Of a DNA stretch of 64,000 nucleotides, positions 25,012-37,240 are shown one piece after another. The notes under the pieces are model-generated. The model was given only the letters and a program-made list of their open reading frames with translations. It did no database searches and was not told the DNA's origin. The stretch is from positions 186,001 through 250,000 of the forward strand of contig JXTC01000277.1 of NCBI GenBank assembly GCA_002914845.1, given 5' to 3'. Each line of letters opens with the position of its first letter. Position 1 is the stretch's first letter. A program made the translations under genes and the position numbers. This stretch comes from Trema orientale. Its lineage: Eukaryota; Streptophyta; Magnoliopsida; Rosales; Cannabaceae.

Positions 25012-25460
25012 TAGCCTTTTTCCAGATTAATTTGAAACTTAGCCGTTTTTTACACCTATTTAATAAATGGCTGTTTTATAATTTTATATTGTTAAATGAC
25101 TATTTTTTGGTTGATCTATTTTTCTATAAAGTAAATCAATTTTTTAAAAAATAATTTAGTTTTCAAAAAATAAATCGATATATTTTGATAGGGGACAAAT
25201 GTTGTCCCATTGAGGGGACTGGTCCCGTCCATGTTTTAACCAACATATGTCATATTTGTCCAATGTTGTATTGGTTCAAACATGATTTGTGTTGACCAAA
25301 TTATGGACGGGACCGGTCCCCGCAAGTAGACTACATCTGTGCCCTAGTTTGATATACTAAATATAAAAAACGGTCATTATTAAATAATTTTCAAAATTCG
25401 ACCATTTTTTAATAGTGCTTGAAAAAGGCCATTCTGCAAATTATGATTCAAAATTTGGTT
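25012..25460. mobile_element. Foldback MITE with a smaller MITE nested inside
   Basis: The left arm contains 'TAGCCTTTTTCCAGA' and 'AAATGGCTGTTTT'. The right arm contains partly inverse 'GAAAAAGGCCATTCTG' and 'AAACGGTCATT'. The centre is interrupted by the hAT-type element at 25190-25345. The boundaries are approximate. Confidence 0.5.
25190..25345. mobile_element. 156-bp hAT-type MITE
   Basis: The inverted arms run AGGGGACAAATG... from the left and AGGGCACAGATG... from the right on the opposite strand, and share a perfect inner block GGTCCCGTCCAT. The flanking 8-mers ATTTTGAT (25182-25189) and AGTTTGAT (25346-25353) match at seven of eight bases, fitting a hAT target duplication. Confidence 0.7.
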
Positions 25461-25648
25461 ATTTGACCAAAAAGCCCTATGCTTTACGGCTTTCTGGGCC
25501 GGGAATGGAAAGGCCTAACATTGGCCCATAGACACTATGATAAAAGGGATTGGGTTTTATTGAGTTTTATATACAAAAAGATAAAAATTAGGGAAAAGGG
25601 TAATTGGCACATTTGGCCCCTTGACTATTTAAGTTGTGACTATTTATG

Positions 25649-27440
25649 TCACGACCCAAATCCCGGGCCAGTGGTAAAAAAAGAATTTCACAAGTGGAAA
25701 TTCAAAAGTTGTTTATGAAAAATTTATAAAAATAATTTTTAAAGTAAAATTTCCACGGTTTTATAATCACCATTAGACATAGACTGTTAATGAAATTTAT
25801 TAAAACAAACTAAGCATCATCATCAGCAGTCTCATAATCTAGCACAATAATTATACAGACCGAGTCCGTGAAATGGGCGCTTAAGTATTGTTACAAGCCA
25901 ACTTAAATAAACAGAACTATTTTACATGGTTACTAATTCCCAGAAAGGTAACTAGCTCCTCACTACTCTGCTCCCGAGTCTCCAAAATCACATCGAGTAC
26001 TACCTGAGAGGAGAAAAGTAAGGGGTGAATATTCACATACTCAGTAGGAATTTAATTACCTCTTTGAATGGATGTAATTTCTCAAACTTGCATGGTTAAT
26101 ACCTTTAAATCTATTTATAAATCAGGTTTATAAATCATTGGTATCCAAAATAATCATATATTCAAAACCAAATCCAAAACCACATCATTGTATATATCAT
26201 ACATCAATAAGTAAATAAGTGAGCTCTCATCCTCCCATCACGGCCCTATAATACCTCTGTAGCAGAGGTAGCCAGTATCCTTACACTGCCCGTAGGCATA
26301 TCAGCAAAAACCTGCGCAGGAGCCTAGGTCTCTCACCTATAACTGCAGTAACTCACCAGCAATCTAAAATACCGCGATGCTATAATGTAACTCAAGTGTG
26401 TGATCCTATAGTATGTATAACATATAACCATTCACAATAACTATGCATCCAATATTCAAATCATGCTTTTAAAGTCCAGCTTGGCATTATTTTGGGATTT
26501 ACTATAACATGGGTAGCACACCACTATTTTACCCTATAATCACAATATAAAAATATGTATAATAATCTACACAGTCCAATCCCAGTATAATCTAACAAAT
26601 TTCAACAATTTACCAATCCATTATAAAATCACGATTTTTCATAAATAAATTTTAATGTATTTATAAATCAAAACAGATAATATATAAATCAGGTAATCGA
26701 ACCCCTACCTCGATATGGTAGTAATACCATATTAATGACGCTCAAAGTATCCTCTACTAGTCACTCAAGTATTCGAACGACAATTTTTGGATCCCAATAA
26801 ATTCACTCCAAAAAGTGACTTTTCCACCGAAGCCTCAAATGGAGAAACGGAGGTCACCACTGAATTCAGAACATCCAAAAATACTAGGTTAGATATATAC
26901 ATTGTCAAAAGTGGGTCCTAGTGCAGGACCAGCCTGTGGCACGCAAAATGGTACAATTTTGTGCCATGAAATTCTAACTTTCGTTCCACTTCGAAACATA
27001 GTGGTATTTTATATCAAAATTCATCTCTTGACCTAGTCCAAATTTGAAATCGAAATTCAGTTTCGAGGTCTCGAGCATTAGTTAAGCTCAAAAATTCGAA
27101 AATTATAATAATACCACTTTTTGTAAATATTTAAAAAAAAGTCCTCTTTTTCTAATTATAATTTACTGCACTTTTGGACACCGTTTTTAGTTCTACTAAT
27201 TATTCATGATTTTTAACCCTCTTTCACTTTATACATTTACCTCGGGTAAATAAGTTGCTTAACTAAAATAAATTCAAAGAATGGTCTAGGCTGTGTTTTG
27301 ATGCAGAATGGTAAGGTGATTACCTATGCTTCTAGGCAACTAAAAGAATATGAAAAGAAATATCCTACTCATGATTTGGAGCTAACAGCAGTAGTTTTTG
27401 CACTGAAAATTTGGAAACATTATCTTTATGGGAAAAGATG
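25649..27440. mobile_element. Ty3/Gypsy remnant: LTR-like region plus RNase H fragment (fossil)
   Basis: The segment begins TGTCACGACCC, a start shared by many plant Gypsy LTRs. It runs about 1.6 kb without coding potential and then carries a plus-strand RNase H fragment at about 27265-27440, with recognisable motifs [20 protein letters not shown] and [11 protein letters not shown]. It is heavily reduced and old: most of the coding region is absent. An LTR-like piece abuts the right end. Confidence 0.65.
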
Positions 27441-27444
27441 TCAA

Positions 27445-28244
27445 TGTTGGGATATTTGCCCTAAAAAGCAGATTTCTAATTTTACCCTTTTAGTGTAAAC
27501 AACTTTCTCTTATATGCAATTATGATATTTGCGAGATTAAACTATCTCCGTAGAATAGTTTATTTATGAAAAAGATTCTATGACTTTATTTGTACATAAA
27601 GAAACAAACATGATTAAGTGTTAATTATGGGGAGACTTGTTTCTTTATCTAAGTCTTCGAACCATAAATCGGAACTAGTCCTTTAGTAACTCAAAAAGAC
27701 AAAACACATGAAAGTGAGTTCATTAATCACTAAGATTAAGGTCTTCTACAATAGCAATAGATTAGTGAAATTAGAAATTTGAGTTACGGCACTTAACCTC
27801 AAATTCTAATTCACTAGGTCCTGTTCGATGCTGTTATAACTTTCTTATAACACACTAGTGTTTCTATCCGAAGACTCACTTCGATAATTGGAGACTTCAT
27901 CAATTAAATAGATAACACTACATTCTATGGCATAGTAAAGTATTCCATCTTCAATATGCAGAATGCGAACAATTTAATTTAGACATAATGAAATAAAGAA
28001 TATAATGTCTCCCATATATGAACTCTTCATACGAATAATTCTTTATTACTCATTTCATGTCTTGGAATCTTTTTAGATATTTGCATAAAATAAACATACA
28101 GATCACATGTATATCAATGGGTCATTAATGAAATAGAAATTCATAACATGGAATTTATTAATAACAAATAGATAATAAATAATCCAATAAATATTATTTA
28201 TAATGTCTAAATAATAAACTGCTTTATAGGATATTATTCCAACA
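27445..28244. mobile_element. Solo-LTR-like piece (fossil), inserted beside the Gypsy remnant
   Basis: About 800 bp bounded by TGTTGGGAT... and ...ATTCCAACA, the inverted TG/CA termini expected of an LTR. No internal coding sequence or second LTR is visible nearby. No flanking 5-bp duplication was found, so it may be a recombined or truncated copy. Orientation and superfamily are unresolved; the ends look Copia-like. Confidence 0.55.
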
Positions 28245-28867
28245 AGTCTTACCGGAGGCGAGTTAGGATGTGCAACCACTTGGATGAGGTCAGCGATGGC
28301 GAGAGGAGACTACACATATTTGAATTGCGTCAAAATATCATCGGAAATCCATCTAAAATGAAACGAATAACATTGAAAGTATAAAAAAAATAACTCGAAA
28401 TATAATCGAGTTAATACAACCATATCCTGTTCATTTGGTACAATCATTTATTCATCTTATCGCCATCAAATCACATCGAAATTTATGCAAAATTCAACAA
28501 ATCATTTTTCTTACCTTTCTCTTAGGATCATTTTTTCTGGTGGAAATAGTACTCTAAATCTGGTGACGGCGACTAGGGTGACCGATGAACTGCGATTTCG
28601 TCTTCTTCGATTTTCGAAATCTCAGGTCTTTCCTTTCTTGACTTTTTGAAATGTTGGGTTCTCATCTTTTTCGGTTGTACTAAGATTTTCACTGAGTTTG
28701 AGCAAGAGAAGTTGCCGATAGTGAGTTTGAACGAGATTTTAGTTAAGTTTTCATTGAGAAATTACGTAGACACGGAGGGGGCTGCTACAATAGGATATGG
28801 ACGGTCACAGAGGGAAATGATGAGCTAGAGGGAATGAGAGATTAAACTTAAGGCATATTTTCTCTTA
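28245..28867. other. Unassigned sequence left of the Harbinger-like element
   Basis: Moderately GC-richer sequence with short open frames (for example 28646-28828, + strand) and no recognised domain. It may belong to an old transposon, perhaps the 5' part of the MULE whose transposase lies at 32.3 kb, but this is a guess. Confidence 0.25.
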
Positions 28868-29620
28868 GGTGGCATTTGGTTGCTAAACAAAAATGGAGAA
28901 AGAATAGGAATGGTTATAAGAATGGAATGAGAGTATGAATGGAATGGAAAAGAAAATTAATTGAGTTGTTTGGTTGACATGCTGGAATCAGTGTCTGAAC
29001 AAGGATTATTATGTTTAGTTTATTATGGAATGGAATAGAATTAGCATTATATAGATGAAAATACCCTTACTATTAGAAAATTAGTACAAATATTAAATTG
29101 GTATAAAGATTGATTCACTTATTTATTTATATATTTTTTGCATTAGAAAATTCTTTTTTAAAAAAATAAAAATTTTAAAGACAGATATATCATTTCTGTT
29201 CTTTTTTTTTTTTAATTATAAATTATAGTAAAAACTATATATTTATATGTAGTATATGAGTGTGAAGTGGCACTACCTGGTTAATAATATAGCATAAGAG
29301 TATATTGGATATTCTACAATTCGTTGAGATTTCTTTCTTCGTGAAGTTGTTCTTGGGAGTACATAATTTTAGAAAATAACATATACGGTTTGATGTGTTA
29401 TACAGGATTTCAGAAAATAACACATCAAACCGTACGGTTTAATGTGTTATTTTCTAAAATCATATAATAGTGTTTTGAGAATTTTATAATTATCTTAAAT
29501 AAAAATATTTTTTATTTTGTGAGAAATTAATATTTTTGTATAATTATGTTGATACAACATAATTATACATACTTGATATAACCCATTTAGGTGAGGATAA
29601 TTTAGGGCACTTGAACTGTA

Positions 29621-31184
29621 TGTTGGAATAGAAAGTCCTTTCAACCTATTTAGTTTAGGAAAGATGATAAATGTATTTTACACTTATCTTTACTATCCTT
29701 TCGAGCTTAAGAATTGCTCGTCTTTGAGCTCTTTTTTTACGTATTTTGTTGTTTTTGATGGATAATTCAGGTGAAAAGTCATTGAGAGAAGAATTCCGAC
29801 TTTTCAAGTGAAATCGAGGCTAAACCAAGGCAATTTCGATCATTTACGAGTGAAGACGGGAGAACAACGTCTCAACAGTCTCAGCAATGTGTAGCAGGGC
29901 CAATTTAGCAGAGGAAATTGGGCAGAACTGGGCGCTGCAGCGCCGTGGCATCAATGCCGTGGTGCCGCAGCACCACTTGCATGGCGCCGTGGCACCACTT
30001 GCATGGCGCCGCGGTGCCGTGACATAGATGTTATGGCACCGTAACGCCACGCCCGTGGCGCCGTTCCCTGGGTAGTGTGGCCATGTAGTGCCACAGCCCG
30101 GGGCTGCAGCGCCAGCTCTTCGACCGTCTCGATGCTGCGGCGCCAAATTGTAAACATATTGCAGAATTTTTGGATCACGACCGGTTTTGTCTCAGCTATT
30201 TAATCCGTCTTTGGCTCAGCTAAAAAGGAGGGGAGGGGGAGGGAAACTCTAGCAGCCAGTTTTAGAGAGAGTTTGGGAGAGCTTCTGAGGGAGAAACAAT
30301 AAGGAGCCGCAGGAATCAAGAGGAGACGAGAAGATTGAGCAAGCTTTAAAGAGTTTTTCTTTATCTTTCTCAGTTTTATCTTTTCATTCTCTGCTATGAA
30401 CATGTATAAGTTTTATCATCTCTGTTATATTTCTCTTAATATGACTATGAGCTAAACTTTTTTGCTAGGGATGTAATCAAACCTCTAATGTAATTCATTT
30501 ATGTTGATTTTCTCATTCATTCTTGCTATCTGTGGATGAGTTAGTTATTCCACTTTGTGTTTAATGCTTCTTTTCATTTGGCCATTGAACTGATTGTTGT
30601 GTGAAATCTATATGAACTTTGAAAGGGGAGTGTAGATTTGGACATAGGTTGAACAACATAGGATTGCCTAGTCTAAAGTAAGTTTACATATGATAGGAAT
30701 ATACCTAAGTAACTTATGCAACCTTATTTGGGAATTATCAAGCGTAATAAGTTTAATCAATTTATATTAGGAGTAACATACTAACTTGTTTAAGCATTTT
30801 CACCTATATCTTGGAAAGAAATTTGTAAATACCATTGAATTCTCGGTTGTTAATTCTAAGTGGATGGTTGAACGGTGAGGAAAACTAGTAATTGAAGGAG
30901 TTAGAGGAGAGATTGTATCCCTAGGCTTTATCTCATTGTTGTAAAATTATCATTGGTTGTTCAGTGTTAATTTTCATTATTTCCTTTTTTATTAAATTCA
31001 CGTTTTAATTTTGGTTCAAAACAACTACCTATTGTCGTTTGAATAAATCGTTAACTAGTTTTGGTTAGTGCTTAGTATTTGTAATTTATTTATTCCTCAT
31101 GGGATTCGATACTCACTTACCTTCTATATTACTTGTTGCGATCCGTATACTTGTGGTGTTTTGTGTATTAGAAATAGCCCAACA
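29621..31184. mobile_element. LTR-like insertion, probably Tat/Ogre-type Gypsy (fossil)
   Basis: The insertion is bounded by TGTTGG and CCAACA. Near its right end it has 'GGGATTCGATACTCAC' and 'TTGTTGCGATCCGTATAC', wording I associate with the 3' part of LTRs of the Tat/Ogre group. It has no coding sequence and no partner LTR, so it behaves as a solo LTR. A clear 5-bp target duplication was not found. It lies wholly inside the Harbinger-like element and is therefore younger than it. Confidence 0.55.
29930..30150. repeat. GC-rich GGCGCC-type repeat inside the LTR
   Basis: Repeated words such as GGCGCTGCAGCGCC, GGCGCCGTGGC and GGTGCCGCAGCACC, spaced about 15-30 bases apart, stand out from AT-rich surroundings. 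Each word is close to self-complementary. The open frames here are side effects of base composition. The same motif occurs at 54058-54302 in an unrelated element. Confidence 0.85.
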
Positions 31185-31332
31185 AAAGACTTTTTAACTA
31201 TATAGCTGAATTATAATTACCAATAGAATGAGCTTTACTCTCTTCAAGATCAAGCCAAATACTTGAATAGGCTTTCCTTAGGAATAACAATTCCATTCCT
31301 GGGCTCATTCACCCCAACCAAATACCACCTTA

Positions 31333-32270
31333 GTATTTTTAAAGGTAGTTTCGTCCACATGCATATTTTTTCATAGGTTTTTTAACATAAGCATATAGGC
31401 CAAAATATGCTTATCTTCATGCATATTTTACCTACTTTCTCTTCTAAAACATTGTAAAGAGATTGTCACAAAATTAACGAGCTTGGGAAGCCAAACTTAT
31501 GACTCCTTAGATGACAATATGAGAAAAAACAAAAGCAACAATCAATGGTTAGAGTAATGTCAATTCTTTCTCAAAATTGTATTGAACCATTCGAATATAG
31601 TAAGGAACTTTTTTTATTTTTTCTTTCTAAAAAATAATCAGGTTGAATTCTAGGTATTTCTTTCTTGAATTCTAGGTATTTCTTTCTTCTATGTGGGTCA
31701 ATTTCTTGGATTATATTTCTTAAATAGGATTGATTTTTGAGTTTATTTGAGAATGGGAAATAGTGCTCATAAGGTATAAAAAAAAGTGCTCATATGTAGT
31801 GAGTCGATTATTCATCTTATATTTAGTGTTTAATGTTTAAAATATTTGTTTATAGTGGGTTGAGTTGCTTTATATTTTTTTTTTTCTCTTTTTTATTGGG
31901 GTTATTGCTTGGTTTTGGTTTTCCTGTTCGCTTTATCGCTTATGTACTAATTAAATAAACAAATAGTGGTGTAGACTTTTGGTAACAATTAATAAATGGT
32001 GTTTGTAGAGTTTAATTTGGTTAAAAACTCGAGTACTACTTTATTTTCTTCTTCATTTTTTTTTTCATAATTGTACATTTTTTCAAAGAGTCTTTAAGAT
32101 TTGTCAAATGTTTGGAAAGTATGTAGCTAGAAAAACTTGATTTCTCAAATGGAGTACAGTGGACTATTTTCCATTTTTATGTTTTTAATGGTCAGCTTTT
32201 AAATAATAGTTTGTTTTATATTCTTTATTTTTATTGAGACTTATTATTTCTATTTACTTACAAATTTTGA
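31333..32270. other. AT-rich sequence before the MULE transposase
   Basis: No gene is recognised. It possibly includes the 5' flank or intron of the degenerate MULE that follows. Confidence 0.3.
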
Positions 32271-32274
32271 TGAC

Positions 32275-35060
32275 TTGCCTCCTATCTCTGAGTCTTGTGA
32301 ATTTGAGGTAGATAAATTAATTAGTGAAGAAAAAACTCATACCCTTGAATTGCATGATGTAAGAGTAGATGGTATTGGGTCTAGTATGAGAAAATTAGCG
32401 GAGAAAGGGTTGGAAGACCAATATTATGAGCAATTTGATGAGGAACCTATGGCGAAAAATCAGGAAGGGTGAATAAAAAAGAATATGGTGCAAAGACTTC
32501 TAACATAGGTTTGAATACATGAATAAGGATGATGTTTATATGGAGCTGGGTTCAGAATATGAGGAAGATGATGACTTGAGGAGTAGTTGTGAATTTGATT
32601 TAGAAGAAATTGATTGTGCCGACCTAAGGAAGAAAAGAATTGAGTTTAACCCTTAAACTTATATGAGAAATTCCATTTTCAAGATTAAAATGGCTTTTTC
32701 CAAGCAACGACGACTTTAAGAAAGCTGTGAAAAAGCATGGAATTAAGACCCATATAGCCATAAAAATTAAGAAGAATGAAAAACTAAAGGTCAAGGTAGT
32801 GCCCGTTGAAAATTGTCCTAGGAAATTATTTGCTTAAGCTCTTAAAGATAAGAAGACCTTTAAGGTGAAGACTATAAATAAAGAGCATACATGTGGATTG
32901 AACTTCTCTACCAAATATATTTTAGCAAAGTGGTTAGCTGAAAAATACGAAAGTAAATGGGAGAGTGATCCAAATTAGTTATTATCTAGTTTCAAATAAC
33001 AAGTAAAAGAAGACACTCAGTGTGATGTATCAGAATGACAATTTTAAAAGGCAAGAAAGATAGCTAGAAAAAAAAATACAAGGCTCAGTGAAGGAGCAAT
33101 ATGCTCGACTTTGGGATTATTATGAAGAGTTAAAGAGGACTAATCCTAGCTCTACTATCATCATTAAGTGTTATGCGGAAGATCCCAGAAATCCATTGTT
33201 TGAGAGGATTTATGTTTACTTGGCTGCTTGCAAGACAAATGTTTTGGCTGCTTGTAGACCATATTAATGATCTAAATGGTTGCCATATTAAGGGTCAGCA
33301 TCGAGGACAAATTCTAACAGCTATAGTGATTGATCCTAAGAATTCAACATTTCTCATTGCCTATACGGTAGTGGAATCTGAATATATGTAAATTATCAAT
33401 AGTTTGTGGACCTACTGGTAGAAGATTTGAACATCAAAAATCTAAATTACATGACATAGATATCTGACAAGCAAAAAGGTCTAGTGGAGACCATTAAAGA
33501 GAAATACAATGAGGATAATCGTAGACATTGTGTGAAACACTTCCATAATAGCTTCAAGCTTGATTACAAAGGCCAAGCTCTAAAACAATACAGGTAGAAT
33601 ACTGCAAGAGCAACAACAATGACACAATATAAACTTCTATATTTTTTTAAGCTACTTTATGAGTTTTGTATTATATTAAGTGAGTTTCAGTTTTATTCGT
33701 TTGTTCTTTTTAATGTGTTTGTATAGGTTTGAAGCCCATGTAGAAAAGATGAAGAAGGATGATCAAGATGCCTACAATTGGCTAAATTTGATACTTAATA
33801 AAAGATTATGTATTATTCTTTAATAAAAATGTTTATAATAACAAATTAAAACATTATAGTTCTAATCATTGCCGTGATTTGAATAAATTAGTGCTAAACA
33901 CATAAGAGTTTATGGCTAAACTTATTTTTAACCCCCGAATTTTATTCTAGCTCTCAATTTTTGAAATTGCTAATTTTAACCACTTAATTTATTAAAGCTT
34001 CCCAATTTGAGCCTTTGTGAGTGAAACATTAAATTTGATGGAATATATCAAATGTTAAGCAAAATGCCTTTATCTTCTCATTCTTTCTTCCTCGTTTAAC
34101 TGGGGTGGGTAAAGGTCAGGGTTTTATCTCCTAAATCCTCAATCCGACAGTTCATGAAGTAAAAAAGAGCCCAAAGCACTGGTCATGGACATACTTTTCA
34201 GAGCGGCCACCATATGACTTATTATTGAACAATCTTTGTGAGTCTTTTTATCGTTCAATTATTGAGTCACATGATAAACCAACTATTACTTTACTTGAAA
34301 TGGTCAAGATGTATACAAAAAGGAAATTTGATACCAAAATGATTGAGTTGAAATTTTGGAAGCACAATGTGGATCCAAGAATCTACAAAATATTAGAGAA
34401 AAATTAGTTTACCTCTCGGAGCACAATAGTGGACTATTGCGGTAATATAAGATTTGAAGTTCGATGTTTTGGGGGTTCTTAATATATGATATAATTAAAT
34501 CCATCTAATGTGATTGTAGAAGGTGGGATATAACTGGTTTGCCTTGCGTACATACTATTACATGTATTGATAATAGAGGATTGAAGATGGTTGACTTTGA
34601 GAATGATTGTTATAAGAAGACAACTTATGAAAAGGCTTATAATGAGATTATAATCCTTATGAATGGCCATTCAAAGTGGAGAAAAGCTGATCATACACCT
34701 ATTCAAACACCTTAAAAGATAAACAACCTGGTAGGCCAAAAAAAAAAAAAATGTGCAAGGACCTGATGAGGTCCATCAATAGGGGAGTAAAACAGTCAAG
34801 TTGACAAAAGGTTATCTAGTGCTAAAATGTGGAAATTGTAGTATAGTAGGCCATAACCTGAGAAATTGTACAAATCCACCTAGAAAGCAACCAATTGATA
34901 TCCTTGATAAGGTTGCTAACTTAACAAATCAACATCCAATTAATAAATAACCAATTAATGTATCTACAGAGGCAGCTATTGATCACCATAATGAAGTTAA
35001 TTTTCAGAATCTTTTTGAGGATCATCTTGATGTTCCTCTTATGCCTGCTACAAGCACTTG
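32275..35060 (+). pseudogene. Degenerate MuDR-type (MULE) transposase gene
   Basis: Fragments in several plus-strand frames follow the order of a plant MuDR transposase. An acidic N-terminal region (about 32275-32650) comes first. A MuDR DNA-binding-like region follows at 32690-32960 (KKAVKKHGIKTHIAIKIKKN, EHTCGLNF). The DDE core starts at 33110 (LNGCHIKGQHRGQILTA, then SDKQKGL and CVKHFHNSFK). Next comes the block PKHWSWTYFS with NNLCESFYRSI at 34165-34410, a SWIM-like segment (WDITGLPCVHTITCI) at 34515-34570, and a CCHC knuckle (CGNCSIVGHNLRNC) near 34830. Many stops and frame changes break it. The first catalytic Asp of the usual DGCHLKG motif is Asn here. An intron-like segment ends at TGTTTGTATAG near 33726. 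The terminal inverted repeats were not identified, so the size of the element is unknown. Confidence 0.75.
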
Positions 35061-36127
35061 TAGAAATAAGTTGGATATAATTTGTATTCCTTGGTTTTAT
35101 TTTTAGTTCACTAATTACACACTACTTACTAATATAACAATATATTTCACTTTTTTTTAAGGTGAGGAGGACCAGTAACATTTTTTTTGTATAAAAAATT
35201 ATCCAAACATCTACTGTAACTATTGGCCCAAATAGAACTCCAAACAACTAAATTCAATGCACTTCAAAATGGAAGGAGAACGAGAAATATGATCAGATTA
35301 TGACTAACTTTTGAGCCAAGTATAGCTTTTTTATTTTGTGTCGGTGTAATCCAAACAATAAATTAACTAGAAATTTCTTTTTGTGTATAGGCTACTTTCA
35401 GGATGTTTTTGAGCCTTTATGGCACAATGTGTTTAAGCTAACTTATGAGCTTCTTGGGATGTCTTTAAGCCTTAATGGCTAGTATTTTGATTAGATTATA
35501 TATTAGCCAGTTAGGATATATATTGCATAGGTGAAATCATGTTTTCTGCCCAGATTATGCACAACTATCTATTGGTGCATAAATAGATGCTTTTAGATTT
35601 ACCTTTTATGAAATTGTAATAACATTCCACACCTATATTAATGAATTTCAATATATTGATATGGATACATGATTTTGGAATTGTATTCATAGCTTCTATA
35701 TTGCTATTTCATATTGATGAAATTTTTGTATTGTTGTTTCTCTTTATCTACATATGTAGAGATAAAAACTTGACAAGAAAATATATTGTTCATGATTTGT
35801 CATGTCCAATATTACCACCAAATCAATAATTAATTTTTTTTATTCAATTTCTAATCAAGAAACACTTTAGAACAATATACATACTTTTGTGGTATCATAA
35901 TACTCATTACCATATTTATAATTTGAGATAAATAAAATTAAAAGAGTTTCCTTCTTCAATTTCTATACTATAAGTATTGCTACATATTAAACTTGCCATA
36001 TGTTTGCTACAAATTTAAATTAAAATAGTACAATAATCAAAAGCAGCTTCTTCCTTCTTCATTCTATCCGAATTTATAAAATTATTTTGCATCACCAACA
36101 ATAACGTTACTAACATAATAATACTCA
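35061..36127. other. Unassigned sequence between the MULE and the GRF pseudogene
   Basis: AT-rich, with short open frames and no recognisable domain. It could be the 3' portion of the MULE. Confidence 0.25.
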
Positions 36128-36611
36128 TCATATCTTTAACAACATTACTAACAACAATATCACCATTAATACAATGAATTTCAAAATCCTCCAAATAACT
36201 CTATCCCAATCTTTTTTCTTACTTTTTCTTAATCTAATCTCTTCCTCCAATTTTTGCTCATCTTCCCTAATCCTCTCTTTTAACTCTTCAATCTTAAACT
36301 CTAGATTTCTTCTTTTATTAAATAGCCTTGGTATTATTTGTTTGCTCTATCATAAATCAGAGGGTCACTCTAGAAAAAAAAACCACATCCACCGTTACCA
36401 TTTTGCTCTATATATATATTTACATAATACCTATGAGAAAAAATCCAAAGTTGTTCACTTTAAAGGAAAAAAAAAGAAAAAAAATCAATAAACCAACTTA
36501 CATGATAGTTTTCGCACCCATGGAACCTCCTGTCCGGATTGTTCTTAGTCCATGATGTAATCCTTCGAGTTGGCTCCCATAATAACATACATGCCTTTCT
36601 GAAGAAGACAT
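36128..36611 (-). pseudogene. Broken GRF-type zinc-finger protein gene, two exons
   Basis: On the minus strand, exon 1 (36611-about 36502) starts MSSSERHVCYYGS and continues, after a one-base frame slip, as RRITSWTKNNPDRRFHGC. This is the GRF zinc-finger signature (T-S-W-T-x-x-N-P-x-R-R-F-x-x-C). A donor GTAAGT follows. After an intron, a GGCGFFF segment appears, and then a coiled coil (KRRNLEFKIEELKERIREDE). A C-terminal hydrophobic anchor (IVLMVILLLVMLLKI) ends at TGA 36128-36130. Small plant GRF proteins with a coiled coil and terminal membrane segment share this plan. The second Cys of the CxC pair is Tyr, and frame breaks and a stop separate the parts. It is therefore a relic, with unknown ancestral function. 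Confidence 0.65.
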
Positions 36612-36668
36612 TTGAATCAGATGCACAAAATATTTACCCAAAATTTTTTTTCCAATTCATACTTAAGC

Positions 36669-36874
36669 AAACCCTAAAAATGTCTTCATATTCTTCCCTC
36701 CAAATCGATATAATTGATTGTCTTTCCTCCCTTAACCCTTCCAACCGAGGTCATGAGCTCCATACATGTTGAACCCTAAAAATGTCTTCATATTCTTCTC
36801 TCCAAATCGTTATAATTGGTTGTTTTTCCTCACTCAACCCTTCCAGCCGAAGTCATAAGCTCCACGCATGTTGA
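36669..36874. repeat. 103-bp tandem duplication
   Basis: Two adjacent copies, starting at 36669 and 36772 with AACCCTAAAAATGTCTTCAT, differ at a handful of positions. They lie just 5' of the GRF relic on its coding strand. Confidence 0.85.
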
Positions 36875-37232
36875 TTCTGTCAAGATTTTTACGTCCTTCA
36901 TCAATTTCAGTACTTTGGCGAGAGAATAGAAAATTCGAGGTCTAAATGGCCAAAATTGAAAGTTCGGGGACCAAATAGTCATAGCTCAAATAGTCAAAGG
37001 GCCAAGTGTGCGAAATACTTTTAGGAATATACGGTACTTGCATTTTGTATAAGACACAAATAATTGTAAATTACGTTAAAAAAACGCGATAATAGTTACA
37101 TGATAAGCCATATTTATTATTATGTTTATGTATTAAATGTATGAATAAAATCTAAGTAAATTGAGGTATGAATAAAATCTAAGTATACTGAGTTGTTGTA
37201 GTACTTGGTGCAACTTTTTTTTTTGTTTTTTG
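36875..37232. other. Intergenic; possible MULE-type end
   Basis: The stretch at about 36930-37020 has the 'GGGACCAAATAGTC' style of wording seen at ends of some plant MULEs, but no matching inverted copy was confirmed. Nothing else is recognised. Confidence 0.25.
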
Positions 37233-37240
37233 TTTTTGTT

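Larger units (their letters stand above)
28868..31329. mobile_element. PIF/Harbinger (Tourist)-like element, 2.46 kb, with an LTR nested inside
   Basis: The left terminus is GGTGGCATTTGGTTG and the right terminus CAACCAAATACCACC. They are near-perfect inverted repeats flanked on both sides by TTA (28865-28867, 31330-31332), as expected for PIF/Harbinger. Without the nested LTR at 29621-31184 the element would be about 0.9 kb, a non-autonomous size. No transposase is seen. Confidence 0.7.

Noticed and set aside
29844-30178. Ala/His/Arg-rich frames in the GGCGCC region
   Set aside because: They arise from the near-palindromic GC repeat, which is open in several frames on both strands.
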